Source: Roseiarcus sp963842835
GTDB taxonomy: Bacteria > Pseudomonadota > Alphaproteobacteria > Rhizobiales > Beijerinckiaceae
Length of the DNA: 64,000 bases
Reading direction: 5' to 3'
NCBI GenBank assembly: GCA_963842835.1
Contig: CAWJIB010000013.1
Location: 248,001 to 312,000, forward strand
The translations under genes were made by a program, and so were the position numbers. The notes under the pieces are model-generated. The model saw nothing but the letters and a program-made list of their open reading frames with translations. It searched no databases and was not told the origin of the DNA. Shown in pieces: positions 51,115-62,000 of this stretch (the first letter of the stretch is position 1; each line of letters opens with the position of its first letter).

Positions 51115-54100
51115 CTACCCCTTCTTGCGCGCTATGCCCGCGATTTCACGCATGATCGCGAGCGTGCCCTCGAGGCGCTGCGGCAGCTCCTCGAAATCGC
51201 CGGCCACGACGATGCGCATGTCCGGGCGGACGCGGGCGAGCGAACCTTGGCTCGCCACCCATTTGACCAGGCCCGCCGGGTTGGCGAAGGAATTGTCGCG
51301 GAAGGCGAGGGTCAGCCCCTTGGCGCCGGCGTCGAGCTTCTCGACATGAGCGCGCCGGCACAGCGCCTTGATCGTCACCAGTTTCAAGAGCAGCGCCACC
51401 TCGGGCGGCGGCGGACCGAACCGGTCGACGATCTCGGCGCCCATCGCATCGATGTCCGCATCCTCCTCGAGCGCCGAAAGCCTGCGATAGAGGGTGAGGC
51501 GCGTCGGCAGATCGGGGATATAGGCCTCCGGGATCGTCACCGGGGCGCCGAGGGAAATCGTCGGCGACCACATTTCCTGCGCGGGCTCCTCGACGCCGGC
51601 CTTGAGACGCTCGATCGCGTCTTGCACCATCTGCTGGTAGAGCTCGTAGCCGACTTCCCGGATATGCCCCGACTGTTCCTCGCCGAGGAGGTTGCCGGCG
51701 CCGCGCAGGTCGAGATCGTGGCTCGCCAGCTGGAATCCGGCGCCGAGCGTGTCGAGCGACTGCAGCACTTGCAGGCGCTTCTCGGCCTGCGGCGTTATCG
51801 GTCTGTTGGCGGGCGTCGTGAAGATGGCGTAGGCGCGCGTCTTGGCGCGCCCGACGCGGCCGCGCAATTGATAGAGCTGCGCGAGGCCGAACATATCGGC
51901 GCGATGAACGATCAGCGTGTTGGCGCGGGGGATGTCGAGACCGGATTCGACGATCGAGGTCGACAGCAGAATGTCGTATTTGCCATCGTAGAAGGCGCCG
52001 ATCTTGTCCTCGAGCTCGCTCGCCGCCATCTGGCCGTGCGCGACGACGAATTTGGCCTCGGGGACGTTTTGCCGCAGGAACGCCGCGGCCTCGTCGAGAT
52101 CCTCGATGCGCGGACAGACATAGAACGACTGTCCGCCGCGATATCGCTCGCGCAGCAGCGCCTCGCGGACGATCAGCGCGTCGAAGGGCGAGACGAAAGA
52201 GCGCACCGCAAGCCGATCGATCGGCGGCGTCGCGATGATCGACAGTTCGCGCACGCCCGTCATCGCGAGCTGCAACGTGCGCGGAATCGGCGTCGCCGAC
52301 AGCGTGAGCACGTGCACCTCCGAGCGCAGCTCCTTCAGGCGCTCCTTGTGTGCGACGCCGAAATGCTGCTCCTCGTCGATGACGACGAGGCCGAGATCCT
52401 TGAAGACGACCGCCTTGCCGAGCAGCGCGTGAGTGCCGATGACGATGTCGACCGCTCCTTCGGCGAGGCCCTTCTTCGTTTCGCGCTGCTCGGCGGCGCT
52501 GATCATGCGCGACAGCTGGCCGATCCGGATCGGCAGCCCCGCGAAGCGCTCGATGAAGTTCTTGGTGTGCTGGCGCGCGAGCAAGGTCGTGGGAACGACG
52601 ATCGCGGTCTGTTTGCCGTTAATCGCGGCGGCGAAGGCGGCGCGCAGCGCGACCTCGGTCTTGCCGAATCCGACGTCGCCGCAGACGAGCCGGTCCATCG
52701 GCCGGCCCGCCGCGAGATCGTCGAGCGTCGCCTGGATGGCGTTGGCCTGGTCCTGCGTTTCTTCGTACGGAAAGCGCGCGCAGAATTCGTCATAGAGCCC
52801 TTCGGGCGGCACGAGGCGCGCCGCCGAGCGCGTCATGCGCTGCGCGGCGATGCGAACCAGTTCGCCCGCCATTTCGCGCACGCGTTTCTTCAGACGCGCC
52901 TTGCGCGTCTGCCAGCCCGTGGACCCCAGGCGATCGAGTTCGCCTTGCTCGGAGCCGTAGCGCGACAGCAATTCGAGATTCTCGACCGGCAGGAACAGCC
53001 GATCGCCGCCAGCGTAATGAATCTCCAGGCAGTCGTGCGGCGCGCCCGCCGCCTCGATCGTGCGCAGGCCGACGAAACGGCCGATGCCGTGATCGACATG
53101 CACGACGAGGTCGCCCGCAGTGAGCGCCGCGGCTTCCGCCAGCACGTCCTGCGCGCGCCGCTTGCGCTTTTGCTGGCGCACCAGGCGGTCGCCGAGAATG
53201 TCCTGCTCGCCGACGACGGCCAGATCGTCCGACTCGAATCCGTGCTCCAACGCGATCACGGCGAGCGGCAAGGCGCCGGCACGCGCGGTCTTGACTTGCG
53301 CATAGGAAGAAACCAGCTCCTGCGATTTCAGCCCATGCTCGGCGAGCACATGGCTGAGGCGCTCGCGTGAGCCGTCGCTCCAGCCGGCGACGACGACCCG
53401 AAGGCCCTTGTCGCGCAAAGCCCGGATATGTCGAACGGCGGCGTCGAAGACGTTGACGTTTTCGTCCAGGCGCTCGGGCGCGAAATCGCGTCCGACCCGC
53501 CCGCCGCAGTCCACGACGTCGGCGGCGCCCGGCGAGGCCTCGAACGGCGTCAGGCGCGCCACGGGCGCGCTCGCCAGCCGCCGACGAAATTCCTCCTCGC
53601 CGAGATAGAGTCGATCCGGTTTCAGCGGGAGGTAATCGGCTTTGGCCGGGTCGTCCTCGTAGGCCGCCAGGCGCGCGCCGTAGTAATCGGCGATCTGCTG
53701 AAATCGTTCATGCGCGGCGTCCTCGACGCGCGCGTCGAGCACGAACGGCGCTCCGACGGCGTAATCGAACACACTGTCCATCGTCTGGTAAAGCAGCGGC
53801 AGCCAATGTTCGAGGCCGATTGCGCGACGCCCTTCGCTGACGGCCTCGTAGAGCGCGTCGCCGCGCCGCGGCGCGCCGAATTCCGCCGTATAGGCGTGAC
53901 GGAAACGACGGATAAACTCGCTCGTCAGCCGCGCCTCGCTCACCGGCACGAGATCGAGCGCGCGCAACTGGCCGACGCTGCGCTGGGTCTCCGGATCGAA
54001 CGAGCGGATCGACTCGAGGGTGTCGCCGAAGAAATCGAGCCGGATCGGCGCCGGCGCGCCGGGCGGATAAAGATCGAGAATGCCGCCGCGCGTCGCGTAG

Positions 54101-54622
54101 TCCCCGACGTCGCGCACCGAGCTCGGCGCGCAGGAAGCCGTTGGTCTCCAGCCACAGCGCAAGATCCTCCATGCGCACGCTGTTGCCCGGCGCGGCGGAA
54201 AAGGCGGCGCCGGCGACGAATTTCCGCGGCGGGACGCGTTGCGCGAGACCGTTGACGGTGACGACGAGCGCGCGCGGCCGCTCCAGCGCGCCGCGCGTGC
54301 GCGCGAGCCGCGCCAAGGCGGTCATGCGTTGCGCCGAAACCGCCGCGTTAGGCGAAACCCGGTCATAGGGCTGGCAATCCCAGGACGGTAGGTAGAGCGC
54401 CTCGATCTCCGGCGCGGCGAAGCCCAGCGCGTCGATGAAACTCTGCGCCCGCACGCCGTCGCGCGCGACGAAAACCAGCGCGGCCGCGCGCTCCTCGCCG
54501 GCGCGCGCGAAACTGTGGGCGAGTTCAGCGACGACAAAGGCGTCGAAGCCGTCGGGCGCGCGGCAGAGCGTGACGGCGCCGCCGTGAGCGAGACGGCCGA
54601 CGGCCGCAGCGAGCGATTTCAC
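51115..54622 (-). pseudogene. mfd: Transcription-repair coupling factor Mfd, split by a single-base frameshift
   Basis: Mfd removes RNA polymerase stalled at lesions and recruits UvrA. The first frame (54622 to about 54127) runs MKSLAAAVGRL to WLETNGFLRAE. The second frame (to 51115) continues SSVRDVGDYATRGGILDLYP. Removing one base near 54115-54125 restores one chain of about 1168 residues, normal for Mfd. The helicase core is intact: VCGDVGFGKTEVALRAAF (Walker A), VVIDEEQHFGV (Walker B), REVGYELYQQMV near the C-terminus. The CarD-like RNA-polymerase-binding region (GDLVVHVDHGIGRFVGL) is present. The shift may be a sequencing error or a real lesion. The start overlaps the sdhE stop. Confidence 0.85.
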
Positions 54623-54924
54623 TTTCGGCCGGCGTCCCGGATCAAGGCCTCGAGCGGCGCAGCCCGCAGACGCGCGAAGAGCGGCGTGTCGAAGCTCAGC
54701 GGCGTCGGCTCATCGCCCGTGATCCAGGCGAGAACCTGCGGATCGGGAACGTCGAGAAGACGTTCGAATTCGCTCAAATCGGCTTCGTCCATGCCGGCCA
54801 GATTCATATCCGCGAACTGGCCCATGACAAGGTCCATCTCGCGCAGGCCGCGCCGCCAGGCGCGAAACAATACGCGACGCCGCCGCGCGTCGAGCCCGGC
54901 GCTCGAGAGGTCCGAACCAGACAT
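54619..54924 (-). CDS. sdhE: FAD assembly factor SdhE (CptB/YgfY family)
   Basis: A 101-residue small protein that promotes covalent flavinylation of succinate dehydrogenase. FRAWRRGLREMDLVMGQFAD carries the R-G-x-x-E motif (Arg25-Gly26, Glu29) essential in this family, and DLSEFERLLDVPDPQVLAWI is the conserved second half. ATG 54924 follows an AGGGGA site; the in-frame ATG at 54930 is too close to it. Its stop overlaps the mfd start (ATGA), the usual sdhE-mfd arrangement in alphaproteobacteria. Confidence 0.9.
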   Translation of the reverse strand: MSGSDLSSAGLDARRRRVLFRAWRRGLREMDLVMGQFADMNLAGMDEADLSEFERLLDVPDPQVLAWITGDEPTPLSFDTPLFARLRAAPLEALIRDAGRK

Positions 54925-55091
54925 GGGCATCCCCTGAGGCAGGCGCGGCCCTGGCGCGCGCCAAACATCGCGGCTTATAGCGGGGACGGACACGATTGTC
55001 AGCCTTCGCGCGATCCGCCGAGCGAGCCGACAAGTCCTACGAACAAGGCTGCGGACCGCGTCGCCGCCAGCGGGCGGCGACGAATCGCGCG

Positions 55092-55286
55092 CTAATAGTC
55101 GGCGCTGAGCTTCACGAGCGAGGCGACAAGTCCCAAGAGCGCGCCGGCGATGGCGAGATATCTGAGATAATTGCCCTCGCCCGCCGACAACACGCTCGCG
55201 CTCGCCATCTCGTAGATCTGCCAAACGACGATCGCCGCGCAGGCGGCCGCCTTGAGGCCCCAGTGCTTTTGCAGTCGTTCGACCAT
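55092..55286 (-). CDS. Small membrane protein (64 aa), unknown function
   Basis: The 64-residue product has two likely helices, ALKAAACAAIVVWQIYEMA-like at residues 9-28 and YLRYLAIAGALLGLVASLV near 41-59. ATG 55286 has a clear AAGGGG site. No family is recognised. The open frame continues upstream to 55430 without ribosome-binding sequence. Confidence 0.55.
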   Translation of the reverse strand: MVERLQKHWGLKAAACAAIVVWQIYEMASASVLSAGEGNYLRYLAIAGALLGLVASLVKLSADY

Positions 55287-55465
55287 CGCTTCACCCCTTC
55301 CGCTCGACGCCCGACGCCGCCAGTCCGCGCGTTTGAGCGGGCGTGGTGGGACGGCGGCGGGGGCGCATGGCTTGCGACAGGCGATAGGATGCTTCACATT
55401 GTTTGACGTTCTCTGCGAAAATCCCTTCAAATTGTCGTGATCGCAAGGCCCGGCGTTGAAGTGAA

Positions 55466-55483
55466 CCGGCGCAAACGCGCCGG
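55466..55483 (-). terminator. GC-rich stem-loop after the C13 peptidase
   Basis: CCGGCGC-AAAC-GCGCCGG is a perfect 7-bp stem with a 4-nt loop, 8 bp beyond the stop of the minus-strand peptidase gene. A short T-containing run follows on that strand but no strong U-tract. Confidence 0.45.
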
Positions 55484-55490
55484 CCGCGCT

Positions 55491-56261
55491 TCATTGCGCG
55501 CCCGGCAAGCGCTCTAGCACGTGCGCGCCGCCCGCCATTTGCGGGTTCGACGGATCGTAGCCTTCGGCCTGTTCGCGCGCCGCAATTCGGCTTCGCGCAA
55601 GGGCGAAGGCTTCGGGCAAGGTCTTGGTCCGCGCGAGCGCCTCGCCGAAGAACGCCTCGCCAAACGTCGTCCATTTCGCGCCGTCGCGGCAGCCGAAGGA
55701 AGCATGGTCCGCGTCCGCCGCAGTGATGACGAGCGTGTCGGGTCCGGCGAGCGCTTGGGCAAATATTCCGGAGTAGCAAGCGGAGACGACGACGACGCTG
55801 AGCCGCGCGCCGCTCTCGCGCAGCATCTCGCGCAACTCGATCGGCGTGATAAAGGATTTTTCGCTCGGCGTGGCGATCCCGACGCCTTGCTCGTCGCCGT
55901 GCGAAGTGAGAATGAGGAACAGGATATCGCGCTCGGGGTCCATCGCCGCGCCGAGCGAGGCGAGCGTCGCGCGCAAATTTTCTTCCGTGGCCTCGCCGTG
56001 CAGCCTCGTGTTGGCGCGCACGACCACCTTGCCGCCGTGGCCGTATTGCCGCGCCACGATGCGCGCCGCGCTCGCGGCTTCGCTGGCGAAGACGCTCTGT
56101 TCGCCCCAGAGGCCGAAGGCCACGACGTCGACCTTGGGCGGCGGCGCCGCGCGGGCGCCCGACGCGCAGGTCGCCGCGGCAAGCGCCACGACGGCGCAGA
56201 GCCGCGCCACGCGCGCCCCGCTCAGAAAATCGATCCGACCCGCCCGCCAAATGTTCCGCAT
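55491..56261 (-). CDS. Secreted peptidase C13 (legumain-like) family protein
   Basis: A 256-residue cysteine peptidase relative of the caspase/legumain clan. A signal or anchor peptide spans about residues 15-39 (LCAVVALAAATCASGARA). The catalytic pair is visible: His121 in LILTSHGDEQG and Cys162 in VVVSACYSGIF. SFITPIELREML and GCRDGAKWTTFGEAFF are conserved C13 segments. It would act in the periplasm or outside. Bacterial C13 proteins are uncharacterised for the most part. ATG 56261 gives the signal peptide at the N-terminus; the frame continues upstream antisense to the next gene. Confidence 0.8.
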   Translation of the reverse strand: MRNIWRAGRIDFLSGARVARLCAVVALAAATCASGARAAPPPKVDVVAFGLWGEQSVFASEAASAARIVARQYGHGGKVVVRANTRLHGEATEENLRATLASLGAAMDPERDILFLILTSHGDEQGVGIATPSEKSFITPIELREMLRESGARLSVVVVSACYSGIFAQALAGPDTLVITAADADHASFGCRDGAKWTTFGEAFFGEALARTKTLPEAFALARSRIAAREQAEGYDPSNPQMAGGAHVLERLPGAQ

Positions 56262-56337
56262 ATGCGCAGTGTACGGCGAGACGCCGGCCAGGGAAACCTC
56301 GCAAGCGCAAGACGCGATCGCGAATTCGCGGCCGGCC

Positions 56338-57288
56338 TCATTTGGTCTCGGCGGGCCCCAAAGGCACGATCCCCGTGGGATTGATGAAGAGAAGGCTGCC
56401 GTAATAATGCTGCTTGATGTGGAAGAGATCGATCGTCTCGCCGATTCCCGGCCAGGAGCGGAGTTCGCCGAGGTATCGCGTGAGATGGGGATAGTCGGCG
56501 ATGCGCCGGATGTTGCACTTGAACAGCCCGACATAGACCGGGTCGAAACGCACGAGCGTCGGGAATAGCCGCCAGTCCGCCTCCGTGAGCCGATCGCCGC
56601 AGAGGAAGCGCCTCTCGGCGAGCCGGGCTTCCAGCGCGTCGAGCGTTTCGAACAGCGCGACGGCCGCCTCTTCGTAAGCGGCCTGCTTGCCGGCGAAGCC
56701 GGCGCGATAGACGCCGTTGTTCACGGTCGCGTAAATGCGCGCGTTCAGTGCGTCGATCTCGGCGCGCAGGTCCGCAGGATAATAGTCGCCGGGCGCCGCG
56801 CCGAGGCCATCGAACGCCGAGTTGAACATGCGGATGATGTCGCCCAACTCGTTGCTGACGATCTGGCCGCGCGCCGTGTCGAACAGCACGGGCACGGTGA
56901 CGCGGCCGGTGTAGCCGGGGCGAGAGGCGGTATAGAGTTCATAGAGACGGCGCGCGCCACGCACGGGATCGGGGATGACGCCGCGGCCCTCCGCGAACGT
57001 CCAGCCTTCGTCGCCCAAATGCCAATTGACGACCGACAGGCCGATCATCGCTTCGAGGCCTTTGAGCTTGCGAAAAATCAGCGTGCGATGCGCCCAGGGA
57101 CAAGCGAGCGAGACGTAGAGGCGATAGCGGCCAGCCTCGGCCGCGAATCCGCCCGCCCCCGTCGGCCCAGCCGAGCCGTCAGCGGTCACCCAATCGCGGA
57201 AGGCGGTGTCGGGCCGCACGAAGCGCCCCGATGCGTCCTTCGGGAATTCGCCGTCGACGCGCCATTCACCGTTCACCAACATGCCCAT
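56338..57288 (-). CDS. Glutathionyl-hydroquinone reductase-like GST (Xi class)
   Basis: A 316-residue glutathione transferase of the YqjG/ECM4 type. YVSLACPWAHRTLI holds the catalytic Cys63 in the CPWAHR motif, VPVLFDTARGQIVSNELGDI the glutathione site, and RLTEADWRLFPTLVRFDPVY the C-terminal helical domain, with NPTGIVPLGP at the end. These enzymes reduce glutathionyl-hydroquinones formed from quinones. That fits a strain that handles aromatic compounds. ATG 57288 is chosen with a GGGGAA site; a second ATG lies two codons on. Confidence 0.88.
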   Translation of the reverse strand: MGMLVNGEWRVDGEFPKDASGRFVRPDTAFRDWVTADGSAGPTGAGGFAAEAGRYRLYVSLACPWAHRTLIFRKLKGLEAMIGLSVVNWHLGDEGWTFAEGRGVIPDPVRGARRLYELYTASRPGYTGRVTVPVLFDTARGQIVSNELGDIIRMFNSAFDGLGAAPGDYYPADLRAEIDALNARIYATVNNGVYRAGFAGKQAAYEEAAVALFETLDALEARLAERRFLCGDRLTEADWRLFPTLVRFDPVYVGLFKCNIRRIADYPHLTRYLGELRSWPGIGETIDLFHIKQHYYGSLLFINPTGIVPLGPAETK

Positions 57289-57619
57289 CGACAATTCCCC
57301 GGAGAGAAAAACTCTTGGCGCGCCGGGCCGCCCCTGCGCAGACGGCCGAAGAATAGAAGACTTCGCCGGGGCTCGCAACGAACCGGGGAAAGCGAGCCGG
57401 GGAAAGCGGCGCACTCGGCCAGGCGTTCGTCGACCCAGGTGAGGCATTTTGACCGCTATCGCCGGTCGTTTGTTAAGTTAAATTAAGTTTTTTGCCGGGC
57501 TCGAGTCGGCGGGCAAAGTCGGACCATCGGCGGCGGCGCATAAGCTGGGAAATGCGCGGTGGTCGATTCCGAAAGACATGCGGCGATCGGGGGTCGCTCG
57601 AATTGGGGGGAATTCGAGA
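57289..57619. other. 331-bp divergent promoter region
   Basis: It lies between the divergent GST and porin genes. The only AT-rich part is 57468-57491 (TTGTTAAGTTAAATTAAG, then a T-run), a likely promoter segment. No palindrome or RNA gene was recognised. Confidence 0.45.
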
Positions 57620-59035
57620 ATGGCGGCGCGTTGCGTTCGAAGGCTGGTCGGAATGGCTGTTGCGGGCTGCCTATCGGCCACGTGCGGCGGCGCCTGGGCG
57701 GAGGCCCCGGAATTGCACGATCCCCTCTATCATAACCTCAGATACACCGACGACTTCTCCCATCCGGCCGAGCCGAACAAGAAACCGGACTTATGGGACA
57801 AGTTCAAATTCATCCCGATCAGCGACGGCAAGTTCGGCCCGACCTTTCTGACGCTCGGGGGCGAATGGCGGGAGCGGTTCGAATCATACGTCAATCCCAA
57901 TTTCGGCATCAAAGCGCCGGCGCGAAACGCCTATTTGCTTCAGCGCCTGCTGGTGAACGCCGATCTGCACATAACGAATTATTTTCGCGCATTCGTGCAA
58001 CTCGGCGACATGCGGCGCTTCGGCGTTCGAGGCGTGCCGTCGACGACCGATATCGACCCGTTCGATCTCATGCAGGCGTTCGTCGACTTCATGCCGCCGA
58101 CGCCTTTCGGCGATGCGCCGACATTCCGCTTCGGCCGTGAAGAGCTGCTGTTCGGCTACCAGCGCCTGATCGCCGTGCGCGAGGGGCCGAACGTGCGGCG
58201 CACCTTCGACGGTTTTCGCTTCTCCGACGAAATGGACGGCGCGTCGATCAATCTCGTCGCCGTGCACCCGGTCACCGATAACTCCGGCTACGGGTTCGAC
58301 GACGCCACCAACTTCGCCCAGACCCTGACCGGCGCCTACGCCACGCTGCCGATCGGGTCCGCGCTGAAGACGGATCTCTATTGGCTCGATTACGAGAACG
58401 AGGCCGCCAAGTATCGGGGCCTTACCGGCGTGGAGGAACGCCGCACCATCGGCTCCAGAATATTCGGCAAGCTCGAGGGGTTCGAATGGAATCTGGAGGC
58501 CATGAGCCAAACCGGCACGTTCCGCAACCACGACATTCGCGCCTATATGCTCGCCGGAATCGTCAGCTACACCTTCCGCGATTTACCGTGGACGCCGAAA
58601 ATCGAGGTCGAAGCCAATGACGCGAGCGGCGACAACAGCCATTCCTCGACGATCGGCACGTTCAATGCGATGTACCCCCGCCTGCCCTATTTCGCGGAGA
58701 CGTCCCTGCTCGTGCCCGCGGACGTGAAAGACGTGCGGCCGGTGTTCAGCTTCAATCCGGTGAAGGACGTCCAGGCGGTCTTCGGCTGGGACACGCTCTG
58801 GCGCGCTTCGACGACCGACGGCCTCTACGGAAGCGCCATGGTGGAATATGCGAACACCAGCAAGGCCACGGGATCGCGCGTGGGAACCGAATGGTCGGCC
58901 GACGTGCGCTGGCGAATCGACCAGCATTTGCAGATCGGCGCGATCGCCGCGGAGTTGCTGTCGGGCCCGGCAGTGCAGGAGGCGCTCGGAAAGAACGTCA
59001 CGTTCCTCGTGGCCTATATGAAGTACAAGTTCTGA
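57620..59035 (+). CDS. Alginate-export-like outer-membrane porin
   Basis: A 471-residue protein with a signal peptide (RLVGMAVAGCLSATCGGAWA, cleavage near residue 27). The mature part has alternating beta-strand patterns and ends in Phe (YMKYKF), as outer-membrane barrels do. GGEWRERFESYVNPNFG, RFGREELLFGYQRL and TFDGFRFSDEMDGASINLV are typical of the alginate_exp family. Despite the name, these porins pass many anionic or aromatic solutes. ATG 57620 follows GGGGGAATT; the frame begins 14 codons earlier. It is convergent with the GH94 gene. Confidence 0.8.
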   Translation: MAARCVRRLVGMAVAGCLSATCGGAWAEAPELHDPLYHNLRYTDDFSHPAEPNKKPDLWDKFKFIPISDGKFGPTFLTLGGEWRERFESYVNPNFGIKAPARNAYLLQRLLVNADLHITNYFRAFVQLGDMRRFGVRGVPSTTDIDPFDLMQAFVDFMPPTPFGDAPTFRFGREELLFGYQRLIAVREGPNVRRTFDGFRFSDEMDGASINLVAVHPVTDNSGYGFDDATNFAQTLTGAYATLPIGSALKTDLYWLDYENEAAKYRGLTGVEERRTIGSRIFGKLEGFEWNLEAMSQTGTFRNHDIRAYMLAGIVSYTFRDLPWTPKIEVEANDASGDNSHSSTIGTFNAMYPRLPYFAETSLLVPADVKDVRPVFSFNPVKDVQAVFGWDTLWRASTTDGLYGSAMVEYANTSKATGSRVGTEWSADVRWRIDQHLQIGAIAAELLSGPAVQEALGKNVTFLVAYMKYKF

Positions 59036-59058
59036 GGACGGCGCCGTGAGCGGCTCGC

Positions 59059-62000
59059 CTACCGCCGCCACTCCCGCTCCCCGATCCGCAGCGCCTCGAC
59101 CATGAGTTCGCCCTTGGGCTCGAACAGGTCGTCCGCAACGCGCAATTCGCCTTCGACCAGCGAAATTCCCAGCATCGAATAGGCCGCCGAGAGCATGCGC
59201 GCGGCCGATCCGGTGTACCACGACCAGCCGCCGCGCCCGCCGTGGCCGTAGCCGTCGTAGATGTCGGCGGGCTGCTGGATCGGGATCAGGCCGTAGGTCG
59301 CGATGTTTTCTGGATCGGTCTTCTTCAGCGGCGAGATCTTCTCGAAAATCTCGAAGGCGCGCGCGACGAGCCTTTGCGCCTCGTCGGCCTCGCCCTCCTT
59401 GGCGCGCGCCTCGCGGGCGAGGCGCAGGAAGCCGTCGACGATCCACGACGCGCCGTGACTGTATTGGCCGCCGTTCTCGCGCACGCCCGGCGGATAATCG
59501 GCGATGCGACCGGGATAGGGCTCGGAATGCTCGAAGAAGGGTTTTTCCAGCAACAGCACGCGATCCGGCCGCTCGATGGCCTTCAGCCCGCCTTCGAGCG
59601 CCGCGAGCGCCCGGTCGAAATCGACGGCGCCGGAATAGGCCGCCCAGCCCGTCGTCATGGCGTTGGCCATTTCGACCGCGCGGCCGTCGTCGGAAAAATC
59701 GAGCGCATAATGATTGCCGCGCCAGGCGGTCTCCAGCGCCGGCCGCAGGGCCTCGCGCGCCTCCTGGCAGCGTTCGGCGAAGGCCTCGTCGCGCTTCAGC
59801 CGCGCCAGCGGAACGAAGCCGCTCAACACGTCGAAGAAGAAAAAGCCCATCCAGACGCTGGTTCCCGCGCCCTCGCGGCCAAGCATGTCGATGCCGTCGT
59901 TCCAATCGCCGGCGCCCAGCAAAGGCAAGCCGTTCGCGCCGATGTGGCGCAAAGTGTATTCGATGGCCCGCCGGGCATGTTCGTAGACGTCGCCGCTCTC
60001 GCACGAGGGCCGCGGCGTCACGATCTGCGCGTCCTCGTGCGCAGGCACGAGCGGCGCCTCGAGATAGGGCGCGACCTCGTCGAGCACGCTGGCGTCGCCG
60101 GACTCGCGGACATAGCGCGCGAGCACGTAGGGCAGCCACAAATGCGGATCGCTCGCCCTGGAGCGCTGCGCGACGCCGGTCGCGCCGTTGGGCGCGCGAT
60201 GCCACCATTTCAGCACGTCGCCTTCCGGGAATTGCTGGCCGGCGTGCAGCACGATCTGCGCCCGCGCAAGCCGGGGCTCGAGCAGGATCAGCGGCAGCAC
60301 GTCCTGCAACTGGTCGCGGAAGCCGATGGCGCCGCCACGCTGGTTGGGCCCGACGCGGCCGAACAGGCGCGACGCATAGATTTGATAGGGCAGCCAGGTG
60401 TTGACCAGCCGGTCGAAGTCGGGCCGGTTGGTGGTCACGCGCACTTTGCCGAGCCGCGCGCCCCAGACGGCGCGCATCGCCGCGAGCTCCGCCTCCACCG
60501 TCTCGACCTTCGCCGCGGCGCTCGCGGCGAGCGCCAGCACGCGGGTCGCGGCCTGGCCGAGGACGATGGCGACTTTCATTTCGGCGCCCGGCGCGAGCTC
60601 GATATCCGAGGCGAAAGCGGCGACGCGGCGGCCGTCGTCGCGCTGCGAAAGGTCGCTGGCGCCGGTGTCGACCAGCGCGGGCGTTCGGATATTGCGGCCC
60701 GCTCCGTCGAAGAAACGCGCGCGAATCGTCTCGGTCTTGACGTTGGGCAGGCTCGTCGCGGCGAAAGCGATCCCGCGTTGGAAGTCATTGCGCGGGTTTT
60801 CGAACAGCAGCGTTCCGCCGACGGTCTCGTCCTTGAGCTTGCCCGCGCTCTCGTTCGGACCTTCGTCGAGGGCGATGTCGAAGAACGGCGCGACGCGCAA
60901 GCGCAGAGTCTTCGCGCCGCGATTGCGCAGCCTCAGCAGTCGCATGTCGCCGGGGAAATCGGCAGGGACGAACACGTCGTAGTCCATCGCGAGATCGCCG
61001 CGCGTCTTGGCGAAATGGGCGAGGCCGGGCTCGTAGGTCACGGCGTAGGCCGCATCCTCGCGCTGGAACGGCGCGAAGCCCGGCGCGTCGGTCTCTTGCC
61101 TGTCGAGGTCGCGGATATAGACGATCTGGCCGGGCAGCGGCACGGTCACGCTGTCGAAACGAAACGGCGTCAGGCCGTTGTGACGCGCATTGCCGAAAGC
61201 CGAATAGACCTCGCCATCGTTGGAAACGACGACCGAGGCGCCGAGTTCGTTGGCCATCACATGGGCCCACGGGCGCGGCGTGCGATGGGTGAGATGCAAC
61301 GCCGTTCCGTCGGCCGAGAAGGCGAAGGGCCAGCGATCGGGCAGCGCTGGCGACGGCTCGAGGGCGCGCGTCTCGTGCAGGCGCGTCCGCAGCGCCGCTT
61401 CCGTGAACGGCGGCAGGCCGAGACGCCGCACGATCAGCTCCGACGCCCAGACCGGGTTATCGGAGCGCCCGACGATGAACTCCGCTTCGGCGTGGCCCTG
61501 AGCCGCCAGCTCGACTTCGAGCGTGAAGCTCGCGGCGGAATCGAAGCTCCAGAGCTTGCCCTCGTCGTCGAGTTTTCGCGCGCGGAAGGGCTCGCAGCCC
61601 GTCGGACTGGCGAGCGATCCCTCGCCCAGAAAACGCGTGCGCGAATCCTCATAGCCGACGAGTCGGGCGCCGGCGCCGGGCTTCACTGCGAAGAACGAAG
61701 TCTCGCCACGATGGGCGCGCGCCGATCGCAGCAGGCGATTGCGCGCGAGAATCGCGTTGAGGCCGCGCACGAAAATCGTCTCGACATGCATGCGGGCGAA
61801 ATCGATGTCGCGCATATAGGCGCCGGTCTCGTGGCCGACGATTTCGCAGAAGCTGACGAGGCGCAGACGGCGCGCCCGGCCGGACAGGTCTTCGAGGCGG
61901 ATGCGCCAGCTCAGAATCGCGCCCTCGGCGTCGGGCGCGGCCTCCATGATCGCGCGCACGCCGCGAAACGTGTTGGCGATGACGAGCCGATTGAAGCCGA

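Noticed and set aside
51247..53370. 707-codon plus-strand open frame
   Set aside because: It lies wholly antisense to the helicase part of mfd, where conserved motifs are read on the minus strand.
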